Source: Streptococcus parasanguinis (GTDB lineage Bacteria; Bacillota; Bacilli; Lactobacillales; Streptococcaceae). From it: 64,000 nucleotides of DNA. Both the position numbers and the translations under genes were made by a program. Location: NCBI RefSeq assembly GCF_031582885.1, contig NZ_CP133988.1:1681501-1745500 (forward strand). The letters are read 5' to 3'. Shown here piece by piece: positions 51,195-60,469 of the stretch (position 1 is its first letter; the number at the start of each line of letters is the position of its first letter). The notes under the pieces are model-generated. The model did not search any database, was not told the origin of the DNA, and saw nothing but the letters and a program-made list of their open reading frames with translations.

Positions 51195-51677
51195 CTAAAT
51201 AAAATCAGCCTCTGCAATAGCCTTTTTGACTTCTTCAATCGGCAGATGAACCAGTTCTACTTCTTTTTCGCGGTAGAGGTATTCGGCATATTCATCGATG
51301 CGGTACTGATGAATGTATACCACTCGCTTGCAACCGACTTGAAGCAACTGCTTGGTACAATTGAGACAAGGAAAATGCGTCACATAAGCTGTAAAGCCTT
51401 TAGGAATTCCACGTTCAGCTCCTTGCAAAATCGCATTGACTTCCGCATGAATCGTCCGGACACAGTGTCCCTCGACCATAAGACAGCCATCCTCTAGACA
51501 ATGATCTGTCCCAGAAACGGATCCATTATACCCTGTTGCAATGACCTTATTATCCTTAACCAGAACAGCACCTACTTTCGCTCGATTACATGTCGCTCGA
51601 TTCGAAATCAGTAAGGCCTGTGCTGCAAAATATTCATCCCATGCTAGTCGATTGTGTGTCACCTTTGTATCCTCCAT
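51195..51677 (-). CDS. Deoxycytidylate (dCMP) deaminase / ComEB family
   Basis: A 160-residue zinc enzyme with HAE (H77, E79) and PCLNC (C104, C107), the cytidine deaminase fold. ComEB-type deaminases convert dCMP to dUMP. SD AGGAG-like sequence is near the ATG. Monocistronic. Confidence 0.9.
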   Translation of the reverse strand: MEDTKVTHNRLAWDEYFAAQALLISNRATCNRAKVGAVLVKDNKVIATGYNGSVSGTDHCLEDGCLMVEGHCVRTIHAEVNAILQGAERGIPKGFTAYVTHFPCLNCTKQLLQVGCKRVVYIHQYRIDEYAEYLYREKEVELVHLPIEEVKKAIAEADFI

Positions 51678-51735
51678 CTCTCCTCATATCGGTTCCGATT
51701 ATTTTCATTATAGCATGAAATCAGCAAGAAAAAAA

Positions 51736-51757
51736 GACTGAGGAAAACTCCTCAGCC
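51736..51757 (-). terminator. Terminator of the infC-rpmI-rplT operon
   Basis: CTGAGGA/TCCTCAG stem followed by a T run on the minus strand. Confidence 0.85.
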
Positions 51758-51766
51758 TTATAAATA

Positions 51767-52126
51767 TTATTTACCAAGTTTTGCTTTAGCTGCATCTGCA
51801 AGAGCTGTGAAAGCTGCTGCATCGTTAACAGCCAAGTCAGCAAGCATTTTACGGTTTACTTCGATCTCAGCCAATTTCAAACCATGCATCAATTGTGAGT
51901 ATGAAAGTCCGTTCATACGAGCTGCCGCATTGATACGTGTGATCCACAATTTGCGGAAGTCACGTTTCTTTTGACGACGGTCACGGTATGCATAGTAGTA
52001 AGAGTTCATTACTTGTTCTTTTGCAGTACGGAACAAGATATGTTTAGCTCCATAGTAACCTTTAGCTAATTTAAGAATACGTTTACGACGTTTGCGTGAT
52101 ACAACGCCACCTTTAACACGTGCCAT
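51767..52126 (-). CDS. rplT: 50S ribosomal protein L20
   Basis: A 119-residue basic protein of standard length ([16 protein letters not shown]...). Last gene of the infC operon; the L20 protein is the repressor in related Firmicutes. Confidence 0.98.
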   Translation of the reverse strand: MARVKGGVVSRKRRKRILKLAKGYYGAKHILFRTAKEQVMNSYYYAYRDRRQKKRDFRKLWITRINAAARMNGLSYSQLMHGLKLAEIEVNRKMLADLAVNDAAAFTALADAAKAKLGK

Positions 52127-52175
52127 TTATATTTCCTCCAATATTTCCTAGAATTCTTTACTTACGAATACGCGA

Positions 52176-52376
52176 TTATTTCAAGCGAGTAAGCATTGCT
52201 TTGATACGTTTGAAATCCCCTGCATGCACCATAGATGCTTTACGAAGATGACGACGTTGTTTCTTAGTTTTTCCGTGGAAACGGTGAGAAGTGTAAGCAC
52301 GGAAACGTTTAAGTCCACCAGAACCTGTACGTTTGAAACGTTTAGCTGATGCGCGGTGTGTTTTTTGTTTTGGCAT
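52176..52376 (-). CDS. rpmI: 50S ribosomal protein L35
   Basis: A 66-residue very basic protein ([20 protein letters not shown]) of standard length. Follows infC by 33 bases. Confidence 0.98.
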   Translation of the reverse strand: MPKQKTHRASAKRFKRTGSGGLKRFRAYTSHRFHGKTKKQRRHLRKASMVHAGDFKRIKAMLTRLK

Positions 52377-52409
52377 GATATTTTCTCCTTTTTTTAACTT
52401 TCTGACAGA

Positions 52410-52931
52410 TTATTTCTTGTCAGTTGCTGGCGCCAATTGCATGAACATTTGACGTCCATCCATCTTAGCTCGTTGTTCGATGATCGCCACATCTTGTGTC
52501 GCTTCAGCGAAGTCGGCTAAAACTTTAGCACCAATCTCTTTGTGGGTAATCATACGACCCTTAAAGCGAATGGATACCTTCACTTTATTTCCTTTTTCAA
52601 GGAATTTGCGAGCATTGCGAAGTTTTGTATCGAAATCACCCTTGTCAATCACTGGGCTCAAACGAACTTCTTTAACGGTCACAACGCTTTGTTTTTTGCG
52701 TTGTTCTTTTTGCTTCTTCTGGTACTCAAATTTGAACTTACCGTAGTCCATAATTTTCGCAACAGGAGGTTTAGCTTGCGGTTGAATGAGAACCAAGTCA
52801 ACATTAGCGTCGTCCGCAAGTGCTTGCGCTTCGCTAAGTGGTTTGATACCCAATTGCTCACCTTCAAGACCGATTAAGCGAACTTCACGTACACGAATTT
52901 CATCATTGATGAATAAGTCTTGCTTTGCTAT
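52410..52931 (-). CDS. infC: Translation initiation factor IF-3, with an AUA start
   Basis: The protein proper ([19 protein letters not shown]..., 173 residues) begins at codon ATA 52929-52931, with AAAGAGGTG placed 6 bases upstream. A GTG at 52940 would leave the SD without a spacer, and the ATG at 52982 adds residues that do not match IF-3. IF-3 genes often use rare starts (AUU/AUA) that IF-3 itself discriminates against, allowing autoregulation. The N-domain and C-domain ([13 protein letters not shown]-like [12 protein letters not shown]) are complete. Confidence 0.9.
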   Translation of the reverse strand: MAKQDLFINDEIRVREVRLIGLEGEQLGIKPLSEAQALADDANVDLVLIQPQAKPPVAKIMDYGKFKFEYQKKQKEQRKKQSVVTVKEVRLSPVIDKGDFDTKLRNARKFLEKGNKVKVSIRFKGRMITHKEIGAKVLADFAEATQDVAIIEQRAKMDGRQMFMQLAPATDKK

Positions 52932-52957
52932 GGTTTTCACCTCTTTTTTATTATTCG

Positions 52958-52992
52958 AGAAAAACAAAGAACGGACCTGCAAAACAGGCCCG
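52958..52992 (-). terminator. Attenuator hairpin in the infC leader
   Basis: CGGGCCTG pairs with CAGGTCCG around a short loop, followed by T-rich sequence (TTCTTTGTTTTT) on the minus strand. It lies between the promoter and infC, so it probably regulates readthrough. Confidence 0.75.
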
Positions 52993-53093
52993 AACTACAT
53001 GATGTATTTCATTACTGAAACTTGATCCGTAGGGGCCAGGCAACTTGCGTCACAAGGCGAGAAGTTCTCACTTCTGCTTTTCTCAACTTTTAT

Positions 53094-53122
53094 ATGATAT
53101 CAAGTTTTTTATTCTTTGTCAA
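53094..53122 (-). promoter_or_regulatory. infC operon promoter
   Basis: TTGACA (53117-53122), a 17-base spacer, and TATCAT (53094-53099) preceded by TG. The -35 lies in the 3' end of cmk. The leader would be about 155 bases. Confidence 0.8.
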
Positions 53123-53789
53123 GAAGTTTTTTTGCTTTTTCTTCAATAAAGGCAACAACGTCTGCAATTCCAACACCCGTTGTGTCAAAATGAATGGCAT
53201 CAGCTGCAGGTTTCAAAGGAGAAACGGTACGGTGGCTGTCCTTATAGTCACGCTCAGCGATTTCTTTTTTCAACAATTCAAGATCCGCTGTGATGCCCTT
53301 TTCAACATTTTCCTTATAACGACGTTCTGCCCGCTCCTCAACAGAAGCGACCAAAAAGATCTTCAACTCTGCATGTGGAAGGACAACTGTCCCAATATCG
53401 CGTCCATCCATAACGATGCCCCCCTCTGCTGCAATTTCTTGCTGTAGAGTGACAAGTTTTTCACGGATCGGCGCAAGTGCTGCAACCCATGAAACATTGT
53501 TAGTCACTTGGTTATCGCGAATCGGGTGAGTAATATCCACGTCCGCTACAAAGACAAGCTGCTCTCCTTCTTCCGAACGACCGAAACTAATTGGATACTG
53601 ATCTAAAAGGGCTAAGAGGTCATCAACCTGTTCAGCTGTCAGATTATTTTGCAAAGCTAGGTAAGTCGCTGCACGGTACATAGCTCCTGTGTCTAGATAC
53701 GTATAGCCTAGATCCTTGGCAATGATCTTTGCAACTGTGGATTTTCCACTAGAAGCCGGTCCATCAATGGCAATTTGAATTTGTTTCAT
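53109..53789 (-). CDS. cmk: Cytidylate kinase
   Basis: A 226-residue enzyme phosphorylating CMP and dCMP. P-loop GPASSGKST (10-18), then the typical DTGAMYRA and the DGRDIGTVV motif. Gram-positive cmk stands beside infC here. Confidence 0.96.
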   Translation of the reverse strand: MKQIQIAIDGPASSGKSTVAKIIAKDLGYTYLDTGAMYRAATYLALQNNLTAEQVDDLLALLDQYPISFGRSEEGEQLVFVADVDITHPIRDNQVTNNVSWVAALAPIREKLVTLQQEIAAEGGIVMDGRDIGTVVLPHAELKIFLVASVEERAERRYKENVEKGITADLELLKKEIAERDYKDSHRTVSPLKPAADAIHFDTTGVGIADVVAFIEEKAKKLLDKE

Positions 53790-53803
53790 GCTGTCCTCAA
53801 CTC

Positions 53804-54259
53804 CTACTGAATCTTAACGACATCACCAGGATTGGCATACCAAGATCCTGTAGACATATGAGATGGATTTAACTGTTCCAATTGGGCAATGGAAATACCA
53901 GCACGCGCAGCGATCGCTGCTTCCCCTTCACCTGCTTGAACAGTGATTGTGCCTTCTTCAGAGTTCTCATCTTTTGAACTATCGTCTTTAGCCGCTTGGT
54001 CAGTTTGTGCTGCAGGGGCTGATGATTTCTGTTCAACCTTAGTCTCTCCATTGTAGAAACCAGACATTTGTTTTGATTTATTGCTGCCACCTGTTGAAAG
54101 GAAAATCAACAAGCAGACCATCGCCACTACTACTACAAAGAAAATAATGGCTAAAATCGTCAATAGACGATCTGCCTTGATTCCGTTTAACTTACTCGTT
54201 CTTTTCAATGTTTCTTCTCCATCATCGTAAATATCTTCTTCCCATGGTTCTTTTGCCAT
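53804..54259 (-). CDS. LysM domain membrane protein (SAG1386/EF1546 type)
   Basis: The start at 54259 has AAGGAGG upstream and gives 151 residues. A short acidic cytosolic start ([13 protein letters not shown]), one transmembrane segment (about 36-57), an Ala/Asp/Ser-rich linker, and a C-terminal LysM-like motif ([20 protein letters not shown]...LNP) that would bind peptidoglycan. It belongs to a streptococcal/enterococcal surface protein group of unknown role. It is 14 bases upstream of cmk. Confidence 0.88.
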   Translation of the reverse strand: MAKEPWEEDIYDDGEETLKRTSKLNGIKADRLLTILAIIFFVVVVAMVCLLIFLSTGGSNKSKQMSGFYNGETKVEQKSSAPAAQTDQAAKDDSSKDENSEEGTITVQAGEGEAAIAARAGISIAQLEQLNPSHMSTGSWYANPGDVVKIQ

Positions 54260-54304
54260 GACTTCCTCCTTGTTTTTTCTCGTAAAAATCATTACAATAG
54301 AAGT

Positions 54305-54505
54305 ATGAAAGTTACGTTAATTCCAGATCGTTGCATCGCTTGCGGTCTCTGTCAGACCTATTCTGAATTATTTGATTACCATGACAATGGCATCGTTAAA
54401 TTTGCTGCTGAAGAGGACGACCTCCTTGAAAAGGAAGTTCCTGTCACAAACGATGTTCTCGAGGCTATTAAAGAATGCCCCACTCATGCTCTCTTAAAAG
54501 ATTAA
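54305..54505 (+). CDS. Ferredoxin, single [4Fe-4S]
   Basis: A 66-residue acidic protein with C10, C13, C16 and C58-P (CIACGLC...CP), the single 4Fe-4S cluster type. An electron donor whose partner is not visible. Divergent from the LysM gene. Confidence 0.95.
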   Translation: MKVTLIPDRCIACGLCQTYSELFDYHDNGIVKFAAEEDDLLEKEVPVTNDVLEAIKECPTHALLKD

Positions 54506-54516
54506 GAGGGCTTTTT
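54488..54516 (+). terminator. Terminator of the ferredoxin gene
   Basis: GCTCTCTT/AAGAGGGC stem overlapping the stop codon, followed by TTTTTT. Confidence 0.8.
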
Positions 54517-54992
54517 TATTTATCTGCATAATACATCTCGTAGTAATCCACATGGATGAAATTGTCCGTCAGGATTACTTCTCCCTTAAAATAAGGATTT
54601 AAGGCAAGTGCATTGATAAAGTATTTTTTCGGCCATTTGCGCATACAGAATGTCCGACTGCGCGAACTATCATTAAAAATGAGCTTGATCGATTTCTTAT
54701 TAACTTCGACCTTTTCAATCGAATCAATCTTCACCTTGATTGGAGTAAAAGGATTAGCTGTAATAATCCGCAAGATCCCATCCTCATAGATCGTGAAGTA
54801 ACGATGGACCCCAATCGCGAGCAAGACCATAAATAAAAAGAACGAAAACAAAACTAGCGTTGGCACACTAGAGCTCTCATACATCAAGGCCAGTCCAATA
54901 AAGACCGGAATCACTGCAATGGACCAATAAGTCACAAGAATAGATAAGTCCGGTTGCCAATGATAATGAACCTTTCCAAATATCCTAATCAT
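54516..54992 (-). CDS. EbsA family membrane protein
   Basis: A 158-residue protein with two N-terminal transmembrane segments (about 18-39 and 44-62) and a cytosolic beta-rich domain. It matches the streptococcal EbsA-like family (pore-formation-related in enterococci only by name). Function uncertain. The gene ends against the ferredoxin terminator. Confidence 0.82.
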   Translation of the reverse strand: MIRIFGKVHYHWQPDLSILVTYWSIAVIPVFIGLALMYESSSVPTLVLFSFFLFMVLLAIGVHRYFTIYEDGILRIITANPFTPIKVKIDSIEKVEVNKKSIKLIFNDSSRSRTFCMRKWPKKYFINALALNPYFKGEVILTDNFIHVDYYEMYYADK

Positions 54993-55032
54993 GAGCGTAC
55001 CCCCATCTAATAGTTTAGCATAAAAAACAAAA

Positions 55033-55088
55033 AAAAGGGAGCCAGACAGCCAAAATCACAAAGATTTTTAACTGCTTGTGCTCCTTTT
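55033..55088 (-). terminator. Terminator at the end of the polysaccharide cluster
   Basis: AAAAGGGAGC pairs with GCTCCTTTT; a long T run follows on the minus strand. It overlaps the stop of the GacH-like gene. Confidence 0.8.
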
Positions 55089-57591
55089 AATTGGATTTGT
55101 TGGTTGGAACTTTAAAGAAGTCTTTAGAAAGGTAACCTTTCCCACTAATTAGGTCGTATTCAACCATTTTCAAATCCTCTGCAATTTCTTGCGCTTCTCC
55201 TTCTAAGGCCTTTTTATCGACACTTGCTTTTTTCAGCACTTCTGTCAACAAAGCATAGTAAGGCGAAACTTTTGAATTGGTCTGTTCAAAGACCATAGCA
55301 GAGAAATCACTTGAATTGACCAAAGGATAGTTCAATTTCGGTGCATCAAAATTACTCCAAATGAAGTAGTCTGTCTGATACTGACTCTCCGGATTATTCT
55401 TAAAGGCGGACTCAGGATAAAGACCTGGCAAATGATCCCCATAAAATACCACTGTAATCTTCTTATCTATTTTAGAAAGACTTTCAAGGAAGGATTGGGT
55501 GGCGGTGTCAGTTTGTGAAAGCATTCTCACATACGATGATAAAGATTTGTTTTGTCCATCCGAAAATCCTGGATAACTCGCACTCATATCTATAGGATTC
55601 AGTTCCGTCCACGGAGTATGGTTCTGCATTGTAATCACAGAGAAAAATTGACTATTCTTATTCAGATTTTCTTCAATTAAGTGATAAGTTGAATCATCAC
55701 TATAATTCCCACCAACATTATATCCTTTATTTCCTTTGTTTCCATAATGTATAAATTTATTAAATTTTAAATTCCCATATATTACATTTCTTGAATAATT
55801 ACTAGGACTTGCAATATGAATAACATCTCGATTCTTAGGTTCAAAATAATTACTTATAGAAGGAAAATATTTCATATTAGGTGCTACTTGAGTATATAGA
55901 ATAGAAATGCTCGGAGAAAGGTTGTACATTGGCAATCCTGTTAACGTTTGAAATTCCATATTAGCAGTCCCACCTCCATACCCATCAGATTTCATCAATC
56001 CACTAGTTGTTCTGCTCTTTATTCCTTGAATTTTAGGAATTGGATTTGATGAAACTTGAACTTTTTCTATTCTTGATGGATCTGAAAAACTTTCACTTAA
56101 TACATAAATTACAGTTTGTTCATTGATGAATTGATTTCGATATTTATTTATTTCTACTGATTTTAAATGGTACTTTTCTTCAATCTTTTTAATAGAAGTT
56201 TTACTGTACTTTTCAGGTTTATGCATAATATCGGATGTCATCTGAGAAAACCATACATAGCTATTTGATTTCATTTGCGCATTAACTGTATTTCCAAACC
56301 ATGCAATATCATACCGATTATTTAAGTTTGCTAATACTGGAATATGTTCACTCATTTTACCATCTTGCCTATTTTTAAAGGAATAGTAGACAGTAGAAAA
56401 GAAAAATAGAATAAAAAGAATTGTTGCAAATCTAACCAGTTGTGCTTTAAATACTTTACCATAAAGAAATATATCTTTAAAAAACCAATAAATTAATGAA
56501 AAGAAAACTATTAATACAAAAACATATAAATAAGAACTTGATCCAACAAATCCTAAAAGTGATCCTGGATTTTTCAACCAACTTAAATCACTTGGTAACA
56601 ATGGTTCTTGGCGGAACTGATATTTTAAATAACTTGAAATTGAAATTCCAATAATAAGCAATATATTTATGATGGTAGTCAACAGATACTCGTTGATAAT
56701 AGAGTACAGAAACAAAAACACAGCAAAAAAAATGCTAATTTGAAACAGTGTAGCCCCCGGAAAAATGTGTTTTTTCATTACGATTACATCTGTTCGTATA
56801 CTATATTGAAGAAAATAATTTAATAGTATAGAAAAAACAACACTCGTAAGAACCACCAAGCCAAATCCCGGTTTATTATTTTCTAATTCATTTATCCCTT
56901 TTACAATATAACAAGAAATAAAGAAAACAATGATAACCAAGGTTAAAATCAGTTTATCTAGTTCTATTAAAGTAGGAGTCGTAAGTTTTATAATATTATT
57001 TTCAAGAAATTGAGTAATGAAATTACTCCCCATTACGGCGTTAAAAAATTTACTATCAGAAAAACAAAAAGCTGTTAAAGAAAATGCATAGAAAATAAAT
57101 GTATATATTTCTCGATCATTCGAAATTGGAATTAGATATTTTTCAAACAATGGGAAAAATACAGAAATCAAATAATGATAGACAAAAGCGAATATAAAAA
57201 TTAAAGCAATATAAAATATGAAATCTGTTTGAAGAAAAGAGTATTGCAAGCTCTTGAAAAAATTAAACTGTTTTTCATTTACTCTTAGACTAGCATCAAG
57301 TATATATGAAAATAATAAATACAATCCATAGATCACTCCTAATTTAATAAAAAATTTCTTATTCCAAATTTTTGACAATATCATTCCCAAATAGAGACTA
57401 GAAATACCGATTAATAATATTGAACTATTAAAATAAGAAACCTCTTGTATACGATAATGTGACTTCACTGTAAACTGCATATTAATAACATTTAAAATTA
57501 ATAATGCAAACGCAAGAGAGAATAGAATAATTTTTAGAATACGTTTTTTAAGATAGTTATTATAAAAGCTATAAATCTTATTTAAATCCAT
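55087..57591 (-). CDS. GacH-like phosphoglycerol transferase (LtaS superfamily)
   Basis: An 834-residue protein with 11-12 N-terminal membrane segments (to about residue 405) and an extracellular alkaline-phosphatase-type domain. Catalytic residues: E500 (LSESF), T542 (GGGTANMEF), QNHTPW (656-661), D719-H720 (YGDHLPG). In group A streptococcus, GacH of the same size adds glycerol phosphate to the rhamnose polysaccharide. It is the last gene of the cluster. Codon use and base composition are strikingly AT-rich compared with rgpA-D, suggesting recent acquisition. Confidence 0.88.
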   Translation of the reverse strand: MDLNKIYSFYNNYLKKRILKIILFSLAFALLILNVINMQFTVKSHYRIQEVSYFNSSILLIGISSLYLGMILSKIWNKKFFIKLGVIYGLYLLFSYILDASLRVNEKQFNFFKSLQYSFLQTDFIFYIALIFIFAFVYHYLISVFFPLFEKYLIPISNDREIYTFIFYAFSLTAFCFSDSKFFNAVMGSNFITQFLENNIIKLTTPTLIELDKLILTLVIIVFFISCYIVKGINELENNKPGFGLVVLTSVVFSILLNYFLQYSIRTDVIVMKKHIFPGATLFQISIFFAVFLFLYSIINEYLLTTIINILLIIGISISSYLKYQFRQEPLLPSDLSWLKNPGSLLGFVGSSSYLYVFVLIVFFSLIYWFFKDIFLYGKVFKAQLVRFATILFILFFFSTVYYSFKNRQDGKMSEHIPVLANLNNRYDIAWFGNTVNAQMKSNSYVWFSQMTSDIMHKPEKYSKTSIKKIEEKYHLKSVEINKYRNQFINEQTVIYVLSESFSDPSRIEKVQVSSNPIPKIQGIKSRTTSGLMKSDGYGGGTANMEFQTLTGLPMYNLSPSISILYTQVAPNMKYFPSISNYFEPKNRDVIHIASPSNYSRNVIYGNLKFNKFIHYGNKGNKGYNVGGNYSDDSTYHLIEENLNKNSQFFSVITMQNHTPWTELNPIDMSASYPGFSDGQNKSLSSYVRMLSQTDTATQSFLESLSKIDKKITVVFYGDHLPGLYPESAFKNNPESQYQTDYFIWSNFDAPKLNYPLVNSSDFSAMVFEQTNSKVSPYYALLTEVLKKASVDKKALEGEAQEIAEDLKMVEYDLISGKGYLSKDFFKVPTNKSN

Positions 57592-58460
57592 TATCCTTTT
57601 CTTCCTATTGTTCTTTTAATTTTGTTTCGCACTTTTTTTAATAAAGTGTATCTTTCTGTTTGTTCATTTTCAACAGAAAAAAATTCTATTGAAGAATAGA
57701 CACTATTTAAAATTTCAATTGGAAAATCTGAAACTTCTCTTATTTTATTTTTTAACTGATCAGCTTGAAGAGGATGCGCCTGAATTGCTTTAACTTTTAA
57801 AACTGGAACACGATGTTCTAATATTTTAAAAGGTTTATAGTAAGAAAAATCAGGATGAACCATTTCATCAGAATTTTCGTGCAAAGTATTAAAAACCACA
57901 CCGTATTTAAATCCAGATTTAGTTAGAATACCAGTAAATTTTGTCTCGTAACGATCAATCACACTTCTTATATTTTCATAATCCCTAATACTTGTCCAAA
58001 ACTTTTGAAAAACTTTTGACGACACAACTTGACGGGAATAAGAAACAAAATAACTCTGAAGATGTTCCTTAAAATACTTTGTTTTTCTAAAATTAGTCAT
58101 TCCCCAAAAATCAATATCTACTTGTTTTTCAAATTTTTCGAAATACTCTTTTAAATCCCACAAGGGACCAATACATGTATCGTTCATCAAGGTAACCGAA
58201 TCATAATCTATCAAGGAATTAAATCCTATATAATTCATACCATCTCGCCAGGCAGCAAAATCATACCCAATATTCTCTCGTTGAACAACTTCATTAATGC
58301 CAATTTTTCGTAGGGATTTTAAATGTTCAGTTGATAAGTAACTATTCGATATCAATAGAATACGCGAAAAAAGTGGGAAAAGTTTTTCCAATTGATATAA
58401 AACATGACTACTTAAATCATCAGACTTATTGTAGTGAACATAAAGTAGAATTCTATTCAT
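57591..58460 (-). CDS. rgpF: Short RgpF-like (rhamnan synthesis protein F) glycosyltransferase
   Basis: A 289-residue protein matching the N-terminal Rgp_F domain: LLYVHYNKSD, SNSYL, ENIGYDFAAWRDGM (about 82-95) and LMNDTCIGPL. S. mutans RgpF and S. pyogenes GacG are about 580 residues with a second glycosyltransferase half; that half is missing here. The C-terminal end is basic (KKVRNKIKRTIGRK), consistent with membrane association. It overlaps the GacH-like gene by 1 base and directly follows rgpD, so it works in the same operon. AT-rich like gacH. Confidence 0.85.
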   Translation of the reverse strand: MNRILLYVHYNKSDDLSSHVLYQLEKLFPLFSRILLISNSYLSTEHLKSLRKIGINEVVQRENIGYDFAAWRDGMNYIGFNSLIDYDSVTLMNDTCIGPLWDLKEYFEKFEKQVDIDFWGMTNFRKTKYFKEHLQSYFVSYSRQVVSSKVFQKFWTSIRDYENIRSVIDRYETKFTGILTKSGFKYGVVFNTLHENSDEMVHPDFSYYKPFKILEHRVPVLKVKAIQAHPLQADQLKNKIREVSDFPIEILNSVYSSIEFFSVENEQTERYTLLKKVRNKIKRTIGRKG

Positions 58461-59660
58461 CTACATCGTCTCCCATTTCCCATTCCTTTGCAATAATCCG
58501 GTAGCAGAATCTTTCGCTGACAAATCATCATCTAAAATATCTGTTCGATTTAATAAAATTATAGGTGAATTATCTCCCTTGGCAAATGCAAGCATTGTAT
58601 TCGAGCTATCTCTTACTGAAACTTGAAGTTTTAATTTGATATCATTCAAGCTTGATAAACTACAAGAATAGCGGAAATTCTTTCTCCCTTTTCCATCAGT
58701 TAATAAATCTAAAGAATTATCATTATATACCCAAAGACCGCGATCAATTTCAGTTAGCGAGAAAGCTATGTAAGTTTCTATGTCCTGATTAACATCATAT
58801 GAAACCTCAAACTCAATGGGATCTTCAGGACTTGACATTTTATTCGAAAGCAATTTTATATTTAAATTGCTTATAGCTGCATCATCAATTGTAACATCAT
58901 CATTTGAAACTTTTTGATTTGCTGCATTATCATAACTATATTGATTTGCAACATCATCAGGATTTCCAACTACTTTAACTAACCCATTTTCAATTAAAAC
59001 AGCCTTATTACAATATTTTTTTACAGCATTCATATCATGGGTTACAAGAATTGTCGTCTTACCTGATTTTTTGCGTTCCATAAAGTAATCATTACACTTA
59101 CGTTGAAAAGCCTCGTCTCCAACCGCTAGAACCTCATCAAGAATAAGTATATCTCCTTGCGCTTTTATCGCAACCGAAAATGCCAAACGAACCTGCATCC
59201 CTGATGAATAGTTCTTTAACTTTTGGTTCATGAAATCATGCAACTCAGCAAAGTCTACGATATCCTCATACATAGCATCAATCTCAGCCGTTGAGAAACC
59301 CAGCATAGCGCCATTCATATAGACATTTTCTCGACCGGTCAACTCTGGGTTGAAGCCGACGCCAAGCTCGATAAAGGATACCAGTTTCCCATCGATGGTG
59401 ACAGAACCTTTTTCCGGCACATAGATTTCAGAAATAATTTTTAATAGAGTAGATTTTCCAGAACCATTTCGTCCTACAATACCATAGAAATCTCCCTTTT
59501 CAACTTCAAAAGAAATGTCACGTAAAACTTCTTGTTTTTTGTAACCCTTAATCCCCCTAAATCGGTTTACTAAAGTTGTTCGTAAACTTTGAGTTGATTC
59601 AGTTGGTAACTTAAAGTATTTGCTGACATGATCAACTTTAACTGCAATATTACTTGACAT
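58461..59660 (-). CDS. rgpD: Polysaccharide ABC exporter ATPase
   Basis: A 399-residue ATPase: Walker A GRNGSGKST (63-71), signature YSSGMQ, Walker B DILILDEV. The additional C-terminal 150 residues resemble Wzt-type domains that recognise the terminal modification of the polymer. It overlaps rgpC by 1 base and abuts the rgpF-like gene. Confidence 0.95.
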   Translation of the reverse strand: MSSNIAVKVDHVSKYFKLPTESTQSLRTTLVNRFRGIKGYKKQEVLRDISFEVEKGDFYGIVGRNGSGKSTLLKIISEIYVPEKGSVTIDGKLVSFIELGVGFNPELTGRENVYMNGAMLGFSTAEIDAMYEDIVDFAELHDFMNQKLKNYSSGMQVRLAFSVAIKAQGDILILDEVLAVGDEAFQRKCNDYFMERKKSGKTTILVTHDMNAVKKYCNKAVLIENGLVKVVGNPDDVANQYSYDNAANQKVSNDDVTIDDAAISNLNIKLLSNKMSSPEDPIEFEVSYDVNQDIETYIAFSLTEIDRGLWVYNDNSLDLLTDGKGRKNFRYSCSLSSLNDIKLKLQVSVRDSSNTMLAFAKGDNSPIILLNRTDILDDDLSAKDSATGLLQRNGKWETM

Positions 59661-60469
59661 TATAAAATCTCCGCAAATCGTTTAGAATTTCTGTTAAATA
59701 CAATAACTCCAATAATAAATACAACTATTGGAATACAATATGGAATACATGCAATTAACTTATTATCAAACAAGTCCCAGCCACGAGGATTAACTGGATC
59801 AATAATATAGTGACGCATATCTTGCAAAATTTGTGCAATTGGGTTCATCATCAATAGTTTTGCAACATCAGTATGATTTCGTTGTAATAAATATGTAATT
59901 GAATAAATAATTGGGCTCGCATACATTCCAGCCTGTAGCACTACTTCCCAAACTGGACCAATATCACGGTATTTAACAAATAGAGCTGATAGGATAAAAG
60001 CAAAGCCTAATGAAAGAAACAGAATCTCAATAAACAAAGGAATGATTACAAGAGTATGGATCCCAAATGAGACATTATTAATCAAGGCAAAGGTGAATAC
60101 AACTAATAAATTAATCGAGAAGTTAATAGCAGCTCCTAGCACCGATGAAACAACAATAGTCTGTTTTGGAAAATTCAACTTTCTCAACAAATCGCCTCTT
60201 GAAACAATAGACAACATCCCCATATTTGTCGCTTCTGTAAAAAAGCTCCAAAAAATCATCGACAAAAGCAATCCAACTGCGTAGTGCGGAGTTCCATCAT
60301 CAAATCTTAAGAATCGAACAAATACCACATACATGATACTAAACATCATCAAGGGTTTCAGAATTGACCAAAGATAACCGATTGCTGATCCCTGGTAGCG
60401 TAATTTAAAGTCTGTTTTGATTAACTCTCGTAATAAAATTCGATTTTTCTGACTAAAAACGTCAAACAT
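59660..60469 (-). CDS. rgpC: Polysaccharide ABC exporter permease
   Basis: A 269-residue ABC-2 type permease with six hydrophobic segments and the cytosolic start RELIKTDFKLRYQGSAIGYLW common to Wzm/RgpC proteins. Together with RgpD it exports the rhamnan across the membrane. It overlaps rgpB and rgpD by 1 base each. Confidence 0.94.
   Translation of the reverse strand: MFDVFSQKNRILLRELIKTDFKLRYQGSAIGYLWSILKPLMMFSIMYVVFVRFLRFDDGTPHYAVGLLLSMIFWSFFTEATNMGMLSIVSRGDLLRKLNFPKQTIVVSSVLGAAINFSINLLVVFTFALINNVSFGIHTLVIIPLFIEILFLSLGFAFILSALFVKYRDIGPVWEVVLQAGMYASPIIYSITYLLQRNHTDVAKLLMMNPIAQILQDMRHYIIDPVNPRGWDLFDNKLIACIPYCIPIVVFIIGVIVFNRNSKRFAEIL

Noticed and set aside
53022-53447. 141-codon plus-strand open frame
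   Set aside because: It is antisense to cmk and to the infC leader, with no family match.
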